Shown here: piece by piece, positions 33,941 through 46,339 of the stretch
How the letters are laid out: each line of letters starts with the position of its first letter
How positions within the stretch are numbered: position 1 is the first letter of the stretch
NCBI RefSeq assembly: GCF_947179515.1
Contig: NC_067487.1
Location: 39,384,266-39,448,265 of the forward strand
Direction: 5' to 3'
Length of the DNA: 64,000 bases
Source: Apodemus sylvaticus
Lineage: Eukaryota > Chordata > Mammalia > Rodentia > Muridae
The notes under the pieces: generated by a model
Seen by the model: only the letters and a program-made list of their open reading frames with translations
Told to the model about the DNA's origin: nothing
Databases searched by the model: none
Translations under genes and position numbers: made by a program

Positions 33941-34990
33941 TGTGTCTGTCACCCTGATTTAAATAAAGCAAACAGGCTGCAGGCAGTTTCATTAACATCC
34001 AAGTGAACTAGATTCAATCAATGTGATTACATGTTTCTGTTTCTCCCCTACGCGGTGTCTTGAAGTGAAAAGAACTGATCCTTCCTAATTAGAAAACAAG
34101 CAGCAAGTATTTTATTAAGCACCTAATGAAACTGGCTCCGTGGTAGTCACAACATTGAAAGAACAACAGAGGACAGCTTGGGCTTTTGGAAGGTTAGGAC
34201 AGTAAGAGGTATCGGAGAACGTGCTGTGTGAGGGAGAGCTGTGGCCTTCTCGGGCCTTTGGGAAATCTGCATAGCTCACTGAGCTGTTTTCCCAGAAGAA
34301 AATGTAGCTGTCCCGAGATGTGTGGTGGTGATACAAATAAATGCAAAACAATAAATAAATGCAAATAAGTGTTTCATTTTTTCTCTCTTATTATAGAGAT
34401 TATAGGGTTTCACATAATTTTCCCCCTGGCATTTCCATATTCTTCACATAATTTCATACCATTGTTTGTCCCTCAACTAGAAAACAAGTAGTACCCAGTC
34501 TAGGCTGAAAACCTGTATTGGAATTCCATTTGTTGGATTTCTGCTGTAGAATAAAAAACAAAAAATCACATAAGTGCCCAATGAAATGAAATTAGATAAA
34601 TAAATTTTGATCACTCAGAGATTTCTACAGCTGTGGTTCAAGTGAGCCCAGGCTGCAGCTCAAGCACTCGGTTGAACGTGATGTCTTCATCTACACGGGG
34701 CTGGTTTGCTGGCACTCAGAAAGAGAGTGAAGGGTCGTGGAAACTTGCTTCAAGGGTCCAGGAAGCCGCAGATGCCAGGCAAGGAGTAGCGGGAGGATCG
34801 GATGCTGTGCGTGAAGCTCCTGAGAATGCTGTGCACAAAGCTGCAATGGGGAAGCCAATGCTGCAGTGAAGACCTCAGGGCATTAGAGATTCCAGCTGTG
34901 GAGGATACCCACCATGGAAAGCTACAGCACGGAGAGGATGCAACCTAAGGGCAAAACTACAAGTTCTAGAGGCAGCAGAGCTGGAAAGAC
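33941..34990. other. Unassigned sequence
   Basis: No gene recognised. From about 34600 the sequence continues, across the inserted L1, to about 35570. Its right part (CCTTTGGAATGGGGATG) is reminiscent of an ERV-derived repeat, but I cannot name it. Confidence 0.35.
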
Positions 34991-35001
34991 GGGGTTTTCT
35001 T
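34991..35001. repeat. Left TSD of small L1 (GGGGTTTTCTT)
   Basis: This 11-bp sequence recurs at 35353-35363. Confidence 0.85.
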
Positions 35002-35352
35002 TTTTCTTTTTTCTTATTCGATATATTTTTTATTTCCATTTCAAATGATTTCCCTTTTCCTGGCTCCCCCCTCCCCGAAAGTCCCATAAGCCCTCTTCCC
35101 TCCCCCTGTTCCCCCATCCACCCCTTCCCACTTCCCTGTTCTGGTATTGCCCTACACTGCTGCACTGAGCCTTTCCAGAACCAGGGGCCTCTCCTCCGTT
35201 CTTCTTGGACATCATTTGATATGTGGATTATGTCTTGGGTATTCCAAGTTTCTAGGCTAATATCCGCTTATCAGTGAGTGCATACCATGATTGATCTTTT
35301 GAGACTGGGTTACCTCACTTAGTATGATGTTCAGATGGATGGAGCTGAAGAA
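35002..35352 (-). mobile_element. Small antisense L1 with a 20-bp 5' inversion
   Basis: The minus strand is an F-type-like L1 3' end of about 330 bp. At its 5' edge the orientation flips. 35333-35352 (AGATGGATGGAGCTGAAGAA) reads as sense L1 from just upstream of the junction, in the opposite direction to the rest. Perfect 11-bp TSDs enclose both parts. This is the signature of twin priming during one insertion. Confidence 0.85.
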
Positions 35353-35363
35353 GGGGTTTTCTT
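35353..35363. repeat. Right TSD of small L1
   Basis: Exact copy of 34991-35001. Confidence 0.85.
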
Positions 35364-36350
35364 AGCCTCTTGGAGTGCTGTTACCAGAACTGTAGATGCT
35401 GTAACAGGAGCTCAAGATGTTGCCTGACTGGGTCTTTGTTTTGCCTTATTCCCAGTTTCTCTACTCTGCCCTCATCTTGCCCTTTGGAATGGGGATGCTC
35501 TGTGCCATTGTATATTCATTCTGCGTCACGATATATCAATCTTTTGATGGCACCATAAATATTCAATACAATTTGTTGTGATTCATCAACTTACACTTTC
35601 TCTTTTTTCATACTCTTTCTAAGCTATTTGAAAATGAGTTGAACAGAGTATAATCCTTTGTTAATAAAATTTCAACCTGGTCTTGCTGTGATTAGTGACA
35701 TTTTTAAAAGCACTGCAATTGTATTGTCATATCTAATTGTTTTTGTATAGTAAACTCACAAATGACATAGGACACTTTAATCTTTAATATCTCCTAGTTT
35801 AGAGTTATCACCTTGCTTTTTAGTTACACTTTTTATAGCAGGGACTTTTCCATGACTATAGGCTAATTGTGTTGCTTAGTGTCCAGTAATTTGAATGTAT
35901 CCAATTTCTTTCATGTGCTTGGGTTCAGGATGAACTTTCCTGTCAAGATTAACATATAAGAGAAATTGAATATGGGATACATCAGATTGTAAAGCATAAA
36001 CTGTCAAGTTAAACTGTGAAATAAACACTAGTATGATGATTTTTTCAAACTGATCACTTTAAATCCTCTTAAAGCAAAACTTTCACATCCCCATTTCTAC
36101 ATTTAGCAAATAATCTATAAATGATACCTAAACTGAGAAATGTTCTACATCCCCACAGTGCTGCACCCACGTTTTAGCATCTTTTGACTATAAATCTATG
36201 TAGATAAATTATATGATAGATGGAAAAATGGATGATCCCATTTGTTGACAAATTTTTTTTCTCAAAATTACCTCTGCTGTATTTCTATGCTTGTGAGTGT
36301 CATAATAGACTCTCAGACATCAAACAGGGGAAAGAGAAACCTCTAAAAGA
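35364..36350. other. Unassigned AT-rich sequence
   Basis: No gene recognised. The first 200 bp continue the unnamed repeat-like sequence interrupted by the L1. Confidence 0.4.
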
Positions 36351-38116
36351 ATTTATTTATTTATTCACATTTCAAGTATTATCTCCTTACTTGGTTACCC
36401 CCTCTCCTAGAAACCCCCTATCCCATCTCCTCTCTCCCTGCTTCTATGAAGGTTTTTTCCACCCACTCCCTCTCTCCTGCCTCCCCACCCTCAATTCCTC
36501 TACACTGGGGCATCTATCAAACCTTCATAGGACCAAGGGCCTCTCCTTCCATTGATGCCTGACATGGCTGTCCTTTGCTACATATGCAGGCAAAGCCATG
36601 TGTACTCTTTTGTTGGTGGCTTAGTCCCTGAGATCTGGGGTATCTGGTTGGTTGATACTGTTCTTCCTTTGGGGTTGCAAACCCCTTCAGCTCCTTCAGT
36701 CTTTTCTCTAACTCCTCCACTGGGGACCCCACACTCAGTGCAATGGTTGGCTGCAAGCATCTGACTCTGTATTTGTAAGGCTCTGTCTGGCAGGGCCTCT
36801 CAGGAGACAGCTATATCAGGCTGCTTTCAGACAATCCTTTCTTAGCATCCACAATAGGGTCAGAGTTTGGTGATTGTCTCTGGGATGAGTCCCAGGTGGT
36901 CCGGTCTCTGGATGGCCTTTCCTTCAGTTTCTGTTCTGCACTTTGTCTCCATATTTGCTGCTGTGAGTATTTTGTTCTCCTTTCTAAGAAGGACCAAAGC
37001 ACCCACACTTTAGTCCTCCTCCTCCTTGAGTTTCATGTGGTCTGGGAATTGTATCTGTGGTATTCTGAGATTTTGGGCTAATAGACACTTATCAATGAGT
37101 GCATACCATGTGTGTTCTTTTGTGATTGGGTTACCTCACTCAGGATAATATTTTCTATGTCCATCAATTTGCCTAAGAATTTCATGAATTCATCCTTTTT
37201 AATAGGTCAGTAGTACTTCATTGTATAAATGTACCACATTTTCTGTATCCATTCCTTTGTTGAAGGACATCTGGTTTCTTTCCAGCTTCTGGCTATTATA
37301 AATAAGGCTGCTATGAACATAGTGAAGCGTGTGTCCGTATTACATGGTGGAGAATCTTCTAGGTATATGACCAGGAGTGGTATAACTGGGTCCTCAGGTA
37401 GTACTATGTCTAATTTTCTGAGGAACTGTCAGGCTGATTTCCAGAGTGGTTGTACCAGCTTGCAATCCCACCAACAATGGAAGACTGTTCTTCTTTCTTC
37501 ACATCCTCAACAGCATCTGCTGTCACCTGAGATTTTGATCTTAGTCATTTTGACTGGTGTAAGGTGGCATCTCAGGGTAGTTTTGATTTGCATTTCCCTG
37601 ATGACTAAAGATGTTGAACATTTCTTTAGGTTCTTCTCAGCTATTCTGTATTCCTCAGTTAAGAATTCTTTGTTTAGCTCTGTTCACCATTTTTAATAGG
37701 GTTATTTGGTTCTTTGGAGTCTAGCTTCTTGAGTTCTTTGTGTATATTGGATATTAGCCCTCTATCAGATGTAGGATTGGTAAAGATCTTTTCCCAGTCT
37801 ATTGGTTGCTGTTTTGTCCTATTGACAGTGTCCTTTGACTTACAAAAGCTTTGGAATTTTATGAGGTCCCATTTGTCAATTCTTGATCTTAGAGCATAAG
37901 CCATTGGTGTTCTGTTCAGGAACTTTTCCCCTGTGCCCATGTGTTCAAGACTTTTCCTCATTTTCTCTTCTGTAAGATTCAGTGTATCTGATTTTATGTG
38001 AGGGTTCTTGATCTACTTGTACTTGAGCTTTGTACAGGGAGATAAGAATGGATCAGTTTGCATTCCTCTACCTGTTGACTGCCAGTTGAACCAGCACTAT
38101 TTGTTGAAAATGCTCA
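36351..38116 (-). mobile_element. Antisense L1, 3' UTR and ORF2 C-terminal half
   Basis: The plus strand runs from a TTTATTTA tail complement through the 3' UTR into ORF2. It passes CAACAGCATCTGCTGTCACC and GGTCCCATTTGTCAATTCTT, and ends at TTGTTGAAAATGCT. Minus-strand open stretches such as 37674-37961 match ORF2 (KIFTNPTSDRGLISN) but stops and shifts abound. The same L1 resumes at 38608 beyond an insertion. Confidence 0.92.
37674..37961 (-). pseudogene. L1 ORF2 C-terminal relic
   Basis: This 95-codon open stretch corresponds to ORF2p downstream of the RT domain. It shows LNRTPMAYALRSRIDKWDL and EKIFTNPTSDRGLISNIHKE, which are strongly conserved across rodent L1. It ends at a stop caused by decay rather than the natural C-terminus. 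The flanking sequence is frameshifted L1, so it is not functional. Confidence 0.88.
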
Positions 38117-38198
38117 GATCTTAACCTCTACTAGAAACAAAACAAACAAAAAGACTTTATCTATTTATGTTCAATCAATAACATGTCCATCATTTTTA

Positions 38199-38236
<38 letters not shown>

Positions 38237-38607
38237 TTGACTATAATAAAAAGTTTTAGCCAATTTCCATGAGTGTAGGTAATGACCTATTTTAATTTTA
38301 GTAGTTGTATAGAAGTCTATTATGTAGAAATATAATGATTTATTATTCATGAGCTATTATCAAGTTTTTGGGGTTATGAAAGTAAAATGACTATTAAATG
38401 TGTACATCTTTTGCATACTTGATGAATGTACAGCATATGTGAGGTCCAAGGGAAGATGTAATTATAATAAATATGTTAGTTATAAGATTTACTATCAACT
38501 TTAAAAAGGAGAAAAATAAACTGTAAAATAAAGAGTTATGGAAGGGAGACCAGGAAGAGGGATAACATTTGAAATGTAAACAAATAAGATGATTAATAAA
38601 TAAAAAG
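38117..38607 (+). mobile_element. Insertion carrying a sense L1 tail within the antisense L1
   Basis: This 491-bp block separates two collinear pieces of the antisense L1. Its last 80 bp (GGGATAACATTTGAAATGTA, then an A-rich tail) are an L1 3' end in sense orientation. The upstream 400 bp, including an (AT)n array at 38199-38233, are not L1 that I recognise. GAAAATGCT before it and GAAAATGTT at its end match at 8 of 9 positions and may be decayed TSDs. Confidence 0.6.
38199..38233. repeat. (AT)n microsatellite
   Basis: About 17 AT units inside the insertion. Confidence 0.96.
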
Positions 38608-38685
38608 AAAAAGAAAATGTTCTTTTGTCCACTGGATGGTTTTAGTTTCTTTGTCAAAGATCAAGTGACTATAGGTGTGTGAGGA
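38608..38685 (-). mobile_element. Antisense L1, continuation
   Basis: TGTCCACTGGATGGTTTTAG and GATCAAGTGACTATAGGTGT continue the antisense ORF2 order from 38116. Similarity ends near 38685. Confidence 0.85.
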
Positions 38686-41227
38686 ATTCTTATATATACA
38701 AAGTTTAGAGTCAGTTTAAATTTTCTCTTTTTATACAGTTTTAGTGGTTACCTTTGTATCCTTTATAGTTTGATCTATATTTCCTATACTTAGAAAATAT
38801 TCACAACTCAGATTATAAATGATATTAAATTATATTTAAAAATTCTTTATCCTCATACACATTTTCACTTTTATTCAATGAATAACCATTGATACTGGTT
38901 ATAATTTGTTCCTTCTGCTTTTTATTCTAGTAAAGCCATGTGTATTCCAGATAGCTATAAACTTTGAGTAGGTCACATTGCTGAACACAGGGTGCAGAAA
39001 GTCATGAAGGAGATGAAACAATGATATGAAGGGACCTTCATGTGTCATGAACCGTGGAGCCTGGGAAGCCTAGATGTCAAGGCTTTGGGGGTAGGGTGAA
39101 ACTGTGTCCGCATCAGCAGACTGTGGCTATGTAGGTGCTAGATCTTCTCTGTTTCTGTGGCTCATGCATTTTCTAACCCCAAACCAGGGATATATTCTAA
39201 GATCTTGAAATGAAAATGGAAACTCAGACAAACCATAAGGTGACAAAGACATCATCAGGGAATCGCTTGGTTCAGGCCTCCATGTCTTCCTCGGGGCAGG
39301 TTCACCAGTGTTACTGGCCTGCCTCAGGCTACCAACAGTTACTTGATGCAGCAGTTTTTCTGTGCAGCACAACCTCTATCTCTGCAGAGGGCGACCCTTG
39401 ACTTGCTTCACAGGGACCTTGTGTGTGAGAAGGAGGCCGTCTCGCAGCACCTCTCATTATTATGGTTTTATTCATCCTCTAAAAACAGTTGCCTAGACCG
39501 TTAGTTCGCACGGTGCCTGGCCATGCTCTTCTAGCTCCTTGGTATTTAGAAAAAAAAAACAAGGTAATTTTATATATTTATGAAAGCCATTCACTCTCGT
39601 GTGTATATAATAGACCCTTGTAATCACTGGGGAAGCCCACGCCTTTGCCTTACAGTATCAGCAGGAGTAACAGGAAAGAGAAAAGGAAGAAATTAGACTG
39701 GTCAGTGGGAATATTTAGATAATTAGTCATTGAATAACTAAAGGAAATGGCTTGGGTGGGATTTAAAGAGTCACTTAATAATGAGAGCAAAGCTTAGACA
39801 GCTCCAAGTCAATGTAGAGAGAATTTAAGATGTAAGATGAAATGAAAGAAAGCAAAAGGGAAGTCAACACCTCCAAGTGAGTGCTCCTCAAACCAAACTC
39901 CTCATCCTTATCAGCACTCAAGAGCTGGCACTGTATCCACCCAGCTCACGCAGACCACAAGATGACCACCACCTCCTTTCTGTTCTCTTCCCATTGTCCA
40001 ACTGCAATTAACTTAAATTTTAAATGATCTTTCAAGCCACTCCTCTTTTCATCCTCGTCTGCCATGTCCTCCCACCAGGCCTTACCTGGATATGCAGATG
40101 CTCTCAAGGATATTTCTGTATTCACTTTCTTATCTTTCCTTCAAAAAGCAGCCAGACTGAAGACTGGTCAAAGCTCTCCGTTTTAATCTGTTAGTCTTTC
40201 CCATCCCTCAAAGAATAAATTCTAAGATAAATTCTAAGATACCCTAAAGCATATCTTAGTCTCCTATGCCTGCTTCTGTTGGCCTACATGGTCACTATTT
40301 CAAAAACTTAGATTATATTCCTTTTTGTTGTTTGCATACCATGTGCTTTCTCATCCAGGTCACGGTGTACCTTCATCTCTCTTGGGATAGATTTAATTAT
40401 TCTTCCAGTGTCAGACAAAATTTCACATTACATGGATATAGGTTCTTGAGTGAAGTGCTCAAGAAATGGTACTGTGCTTGGTATATCTGAAGTGTACTAC
40501 AAAAGTGATTTAAATTTTCTCCTCAAATATTCACCCAACACTTTTATTTGTGATTAGAGGATTTTTCCTTTCTCTGACAGACTGAATCTTTGGAAGATAT
40601 CCAAGTTAGCCTTGTTTATAATAGATATTAAATAATTACGCTGACAAGTCAGTGAGTCATGTCCAGATGATATGCTTAAAAGAAAGTGTCAAGCCTCCAG
40701 CTTAAATCAACATTAAGAAAGTGTAATTTATACAAAATAAAATAATTTAAGAGTACAGTGGAGTATATTTTAAATATACATACAAATGTAAAAGTCACTC
40801 AAGAGACAAAATGTGTCTAACCTCACAGAAATTCCTACACATGCTTAATAATAAATTGACACCTCCTGCCTCCATGTGTGATAACTAATAATATTTTTAT
40901 CACAGGAGTTTAATCATATTTTTAATTTTATACAAATAGAAAACTCTTATGCCTTTTATGTCCTATGCCTTTTTTTTTTCACTCAGAACAAAATTTTCTA
41001 TGAGTTGTCAGGTTGCTGCATGTACAACTTTTTCTGTTGCTTTTTAACTGCTGAACAGAATTGCTGCTCCGTTCCTTGGCACTGCTAAAACAGAATGCAC
41101 AAGGCTGGGAAAGGACATGGTGTGGTATGGTTCTTACAGTAATGGAAGTAGAGACATCCAAGATGTAGGAGCCACGCCTGTTAGAATGTTCTCAAAATAT
41201 GATGACATGCAGAAGATATCACTTGAC
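38686..41227. other. 2.5 kb largely unique sequence
   Basis: No gene or confident repeat. Around 39030-39440 the sequence is GC-richer and keeps a few CpGs, without a named motif. Short open frames at 39127-39401 are unsupported. Confidence 0.4.
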
Positions 41228-41662
41228 AAGGGAGTAAAGGGGAGAGAGGGGGGGAGGGAAAGAGAGAGGAGAGGAAGAAGAAAAAGAAGAAGAGGAGGAG
41301 AAGGAGTGAGGAGGAGGAGAAGGAGGAGGAGGAGAAGGAGGAGAAGGAGGAGAAGGAGGAGGAGGAGAAGGAGGAGGAGGAGAGAGTAGAGGAGAGAGGA
41401 GGGAGGAGGAAGAGGAGGAGAGAGGAGAAGGAGAGAGGAGGGAGGAGGAAGAGGAGGAGAGAGAAGGAGGAGGAGAGAGGAGGAGGAGGAGGAGAAGGAG
41501 GAGGAGGAGAAGGAGAAGGAGGAGGAGGAGAGCAGAGGAGAGAGGAGGGAGGAAGAAGAAGAGGAGAGAGGAGGAGGAGGAGGAGGAGGAGGAGGAGGAG
41601 GAGGAGGAGGAGGAGGAGGAGGAGGAGGAGGGGAGAGCAGAGGAGAGAGGAGAAAGTGAGAG
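41228..41662 (+). repeat. Purine-only (GGA)n/(GAG)n tract, 435 bp
   Basis: The plus strand is almost entirely A and G, with only a handful of pyrimidines, mostly GGA/GGAGA units. The 14 or so uninterrupted GAG triplets near 41570-41630 are its purest part. The overlapping poly-Arg and poly-Ser/Pro frames, up to 217 codons, are artefacts. Confidence 0.98.
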
Positions 41663-41941
41663 AACTGAACCCATTCTCTCTTTGGTCGGAAACTCACTTC
41701 TGTGAAAGTGGCATTTACTGACTCAGAAGACCTAAAAGTTCTATTTGGAATCAAGTTTCCCAGCAAATGAACATTGGGAGGACACATAAGAACCCTGGAA
41801 ACTTTGCTGTACAGCCCTCAGCACTTCACTTTCCCCTCCCCTGCTAGGTACCAGGTGGCGTCCAGATGTTACCTGCTGTGAAGCCGAGGTGCACCTTGAT
41901 GGGCAAGATGTCTTTTTCATATTTTAACATTGTTTGGGGGT
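41663..41941. other. Unassigned sequence
   Basis: No feature recognised. Confidence 0.4.
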
Positions 41942-42118
41942 GGGGCTGGAGAAATGACTCAAGGGGTAAAAGCACAGGACTTCCAGAGGTCCTGCATTCA
42001 ATTCCCAACAAACACATGGTGGCTCACAACCATCTGTAATGGGATCTGATGCGCTCTTCTGGTGTGTCTAAGAGAGCAGCAGTGTATTCATATACATAAA
42101 ATAAATAAATCCTTAAAA
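41942..42118 (+). mobile_element. B2-family SINE
   Basis: It starts GGGGCTGGAGAAATGACTC, contains CACATGGTGGCTCACAACCA and CTCTTCTGGTGTGTCTAAGA, and ends AATAAATAAATCCTTAAAAA. These are the tRNA-derived head, body and AATAAA-bearing tail of B2. Confidence 0.96.
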
Positions 42119-42169
42119 ATTTGTTTTTTTTTGTCTCACCATTGACTTAACAGTATGTCCATATTAAAA

Positions 42170-42855
42170 GTTTTAAAATGAATTTTGTTCTTGTCATTTC
42201 TTTTCTTCTGATGGTATGTATCTTTAGAAGAGTAAGACTTTTAGTTTAAATTGATTTATGTATTTTATGTCCTAGGAGAAGATTGTCCTACTGAGAGGTT
42301 ATTGGTTGTTTCTTTACTTTGCTTTTAGAACTTTCATAATTCTGACCTTTACATTTAAATACATATTTATTAAGAACTTATTTTTGTGTGTCACATGAAA
42401 TAGCAATATTTATTATTCCTACATCTGTGTTTAGTCTTTAAAGTTCTATTTCTTGTATTATATATGGGAATTGGCCCAACAACAGAGCACTGAGTTTATT
42501 TCTGAATTCTTTTCTACTGACTGGCCCCGTGCTGCCACTGGTGGCTCCCTGTAGCACTGATTTTGTTATTGTTAATTTATTAAAAGTAGGCTAAGTCCTT
42601 ATTTTTTTTGTTGTTTTAAAATATGTTTGGGCTATTTGAAACTTCATCTCTTTCTATATGTATTTGAATTCCTAGTTTACAAAATCTCTGGATTTTTATT
42701 AAAATTTTAGTATTAAACCTATCAATCAAACTATATGTCTTAATATTATTGTGTAAATCTCTAAGCAAAGGAAATTGCTCCATCTTTCCAATATCTAAAT
42801 GATCATTAATTCTTTCAGTACTACTTTACACCTGTAGTATAGAACCCATAAATAT

Positions 42856-42911
<56 letters not shown>

Positions 42912-43570
42912 GAGCTAGCCTTGAGCTCATAAGTACTGAGATTAAATATACTATATATTCTGCAGTTATAAATGTTGGTTAAATGAAACTAGCTTATAGC
43001 GTGTTTCTATTTGCCTACATTTATAGTGAATAATGTTTCATTGCTTTTATTTGAAAGCCTTATTAAAATTCTGAAGTACAATAATAAATTTGACTATTTT
43101 TTCTGGACATATTCCCTCTTTTGCTCCACAAATTAGAGAATTATGTTGTCTGTACACACACGTAATAATGACACTGACTCTTCCAGATGAGTCCATTTAA
43201 TGACTAAGTGGCCTTCTATCTCTTTTCAAGTCTCAGCCTTTGTGTTTACTCTGTCTGATATTAATATGATGACCCAGTGCCTTCATACGTTCAGATTATT
43301 TGTGTCTTTAGATTTCGAGCACGTCTCTTCAAAGGAAAACATAGTTAGGTTTATTCATCTTCTCTATCCTATCCTATAATCACTACCACTTCATATTATT
43401 ATTGGTGCAATTTGGCTTATGTTAATATCTAGATATTTTCTATTTTTGTTTTTTTACTTGCCTTTTTGTTCCTTTTCTGACTTTGTTAGTGTTTATTATA
43501 TTTTTTTGTGTGTGTTTTATTTCTCTTATTGACTAGTGTTTTTAGTGATTTCTTGGGGAATTAATAATAT
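42170..43570 (-). mobile_element. Ancient antisense L1M, ORF2 region
   Basis: The plus strand follows the reverse complement of old mammalian L1 ORF2 in order. It includes ATCTGTGTTTAGTCTTTAA, a TTTTGTTGTTTTAAAATATG section, and finally the endonuclease part with ACTCTGTCTGATATTAATATG. Divergence is high and no frame survives. A (CA)n array interrupts it. Confidence 0.65.
42859..42902. repeat. (CA)n microsatellite
   Basis: About 22 CA units within the ancient L1. Confidence 0.97.
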
Positions 43571-43759
43571 AAGCTTTAACTTATCCAAGGCTACTTAGAG
43601 TAAGTTATTGTACCATTTTGCACTTCACACTTTGAAGGGCAGAAACAGAATAACTTTTCAATAATAATAATTTTATTTGCCTAGGCTACATGGCCTTTCT
43701 AGACTCCCTGTTGCTGTAAAATGTTAAAGAGGAGTTATGTAGATGTTTGGAGCCCTGTC
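43571..43759. other. Unassigned sequence
   Basis: No feature recognised. Confidence 0.35.
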
Positions 43760-44390
43760 ACATGACATTATTTCTGGGAAGATGGGAATAAATATCTACT
43801 CACCTCAGATAGAAACAACTACTCAAATCTAAACTGGTGAACCAGTGAGTTTTATTGGGGTTACATACAAGAATGTACTGGAACAGAAATGACTCAAAGA
43901 CAACTCCATCACCATATCTACCCCAGCATGGGTGATGGTTCACAAAGCTGTGAACCTGGAGCAGACTGCACAGGAGGCTCAGTAGGTTCCTTTTCCCAGG
44001 CAGTTTAGCCAGTCATCTTCCAGGGAGGTCAGTTTGCCTGGCAGTGTCTCTCAGCAGTCCTTTCTGTTTCTATGTGATTGGGGAGGAGAAGCCTAGTGAC
44101 TCTTGCCATTTTCAGAAACTTCTTGTAGCTACTTAATTGTTTACTTCCTGAGCATAAGGTCCTTTCCTGTGGGATGGCAGGTTCACCACCTCTTAGAACA
44201 ACCTGTCATTTTCATTTCTCCTTAGAACATTCTATCATTTCACTTCCTACTAGACCATTCTGTTGTTTGACCTTTTCATCAACCTGTATCTTAAGGAGCT
44301 TTTAATCTTGGAGGGAAGTGCTACACAAAGGCCCCAAACTCTGAAGCATCTCTTATTTGGGGATCCAATTCTTTCACCTTCCTCAATTTC
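43760..44390 (-). mobile_element. Rodent LTR-like repeat, family uncertain
   Basis: The run ATAGAAACAACTACTCAAAT, then AACCAGTGAGTTTTATTGGG and CAGCATGGGTGATGGTTCAC, and later ACCTTTTCATCAACCTGTAT, recurs as a family in rodent genomes. TTTTATTGGGG fits the complement of a poly(A) signal, so I favour antisense orientation. Naming is not safe. Confidence 0.45.
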
Positions 44391-46339
44391 CTCGAATTCT
44401 ACTTGTCCAGAGATGTCTAGCAAGAAGATGCTATGCTAGCATGAGGCTCTTCTTGCTAATTTGCTTCTTTTTAAATATTTCAGTCTTGTACAACCTATTG
44501 CTTATTTTCTTTTCTGCACAGTGTAGCAGGGCTAGTGTAGTGGTTACAACCTATTAGTCAAAACCAAAAGACATTACTATTACTATTACTTTTACTTTTA
44601 TACTTACTATTATGGATATAATATATGTCAGAAGAATGGTTGGTTGGTAGGATTTATAATCTATAAATTCTTGAAATTTAACCACACTTTGCTTTCTGTA
44701 GGAATTACCTGGGAGGCACTGTTGGTACCCATTGAACTTGGGAATCTTTCCTGTAGATTAATTATAAAAACTATATGAGAAAAATTTAATTTTATATTAT
44801 AAATCTGAACGTTTCAGTTTCCTTTATAGTTTCTCCATGCTTCTATCCTTTACTTCATTTTCATTTTCTCATGTAACTCTTTTTCATTTAACATTGCAAA
44901 CATTGATAGAAGACAGAATATGGACCTAGAATTGTCACAATGCTTGATGAATATTAATTCAGTTAATTATTGAGTGCAGTGGACAAAATCAAAGCAGCTC
45001 AGTAGCAACAGAGGGTGCATTTCTTCTTGGCCATATAGCTTTCCTCTATAAATTATGTGTATTTCTCTAGCCACATGCCAACGTATCAAACTATCACAAA
45101 CAGTGGGAAAGCTCTAGCAGACCCTTTCCTGGAGAATTGTAAAACAATTATGAGGAAACTATTTGTGTGAAATGTTAGGAACTCTCTTACTATATTGCCT
45201 TGTCTTACAGTGCTTGGTAAGTTTTGTCTATCATCACACACTGTAACTAATGTTGGTCAAGGAAGAAACTGTTAACTTCTACTTTAAAAATTTCTCCAAA
45301 TTAGATCTGTCTGCCAGGCTGTTTTTTGAGCTCCAAGAAGAACTATTTGAAAAGAAAAAAAAAAAAGAGGATAAGACTATTTTAACTCTTTATGAGAGTA
45401 CACTTAAATTTATTTATATTTTGGCTTTCTAAGTTCTAGTACTGTAGTCAAAATGCCACCAGAGAAGTATAAAAACATGACTTTGGTGTTCAAATAATCT
45501 GCTCACAGAAGTAAATCAAGATGAAGGAAACCAAACAAAACTAAACACTGCCACCATATTCTCGTATGTTCCACAGTGAAAACAGCAAGCAGATGCCTGT
45601 TTTTCTTTTGTTGGAAAAATGCTCAGAAAAAAACTTGGCGCATTTATTACCAACAGCAAGAGTATTAGGAAGATCTTTGTACTTAAATAAGAAGTATATA
45701 GAAGTATAAGAGAATATTTGGGCTCAATTTTCATCCTGGTAGGCAGACTGTCCCAAATGGCAGTCCCAATGCAAGTGCTACTGTGAATAGAAAGCTTCAC
45801 ACCAGCCCACACATACTGCCATGGGCCCTTCATAAAATCACTTAATGGGCACATCTCACCTCCAGTGAGATGGAAAATCTTCCTTTTATAAGACTTACTC
45901 TGAAGGCTGCCTCCTGCTTTCCTGGATAAGGATATGTATTTGCCTGCCCAGAACTACTATGCAAACTGAGACTCTAGGGAAGCCCTTCCCAGGGGAGCCA
46001 GGGTGAATCTTCACAGACCAGGGCCACATCAGGACCTACCCTCATGCTTGCCTCTAGTACAAGGAAGATTGTTCTGCTTCCTCTTTGCACCTTTCTTCCT
46101 AAGTCTTAAGGTAATTTCCCTAAAGAAACTCTCCTTAGTCAACCAAATAGAAATTCTTCCCCATGTATAACATGTTTAACTCTGTGTTGTTGTCTTACAA
46201 AAAAGTTTATCACACCATGCAGACATATTATTTGGGGGACTCACTCATTTATTGCTTGTCTCTCCTTCTAGGGCATGCGATCCTGACAAAAGGGCTGTTT
46301 GACTTGACTAGCTATAGCATACATAGTGCTACTGTTTGG
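44391..46339. other. 2 kb largely unique sequence
   Basis: No gene recognised. Open frames at 44357-44557 and 45516-45854 lack domains. TTACTATTACTATTAC-like short tandem units occur near 44570-44615. Confidence 0.4.

Noticed and set aside
36338..38135. AACCTCTAAAAGA and AACCTCTACTAGA as TSDs of the 36.3-38.1 kb L1
   Set aside because: The antisense L1 continues at 38608, so its 5' end is not at 38.1 kb. The 11/13 match is probably chance.
41134..41787. 217- and 151-codon open frames rich in Ser/Pro/Leu on the minus strand and poly-Arg on the plus strand
   Set aside because: They are translations of the purine/pyrimidine tract with no domain and no start context.
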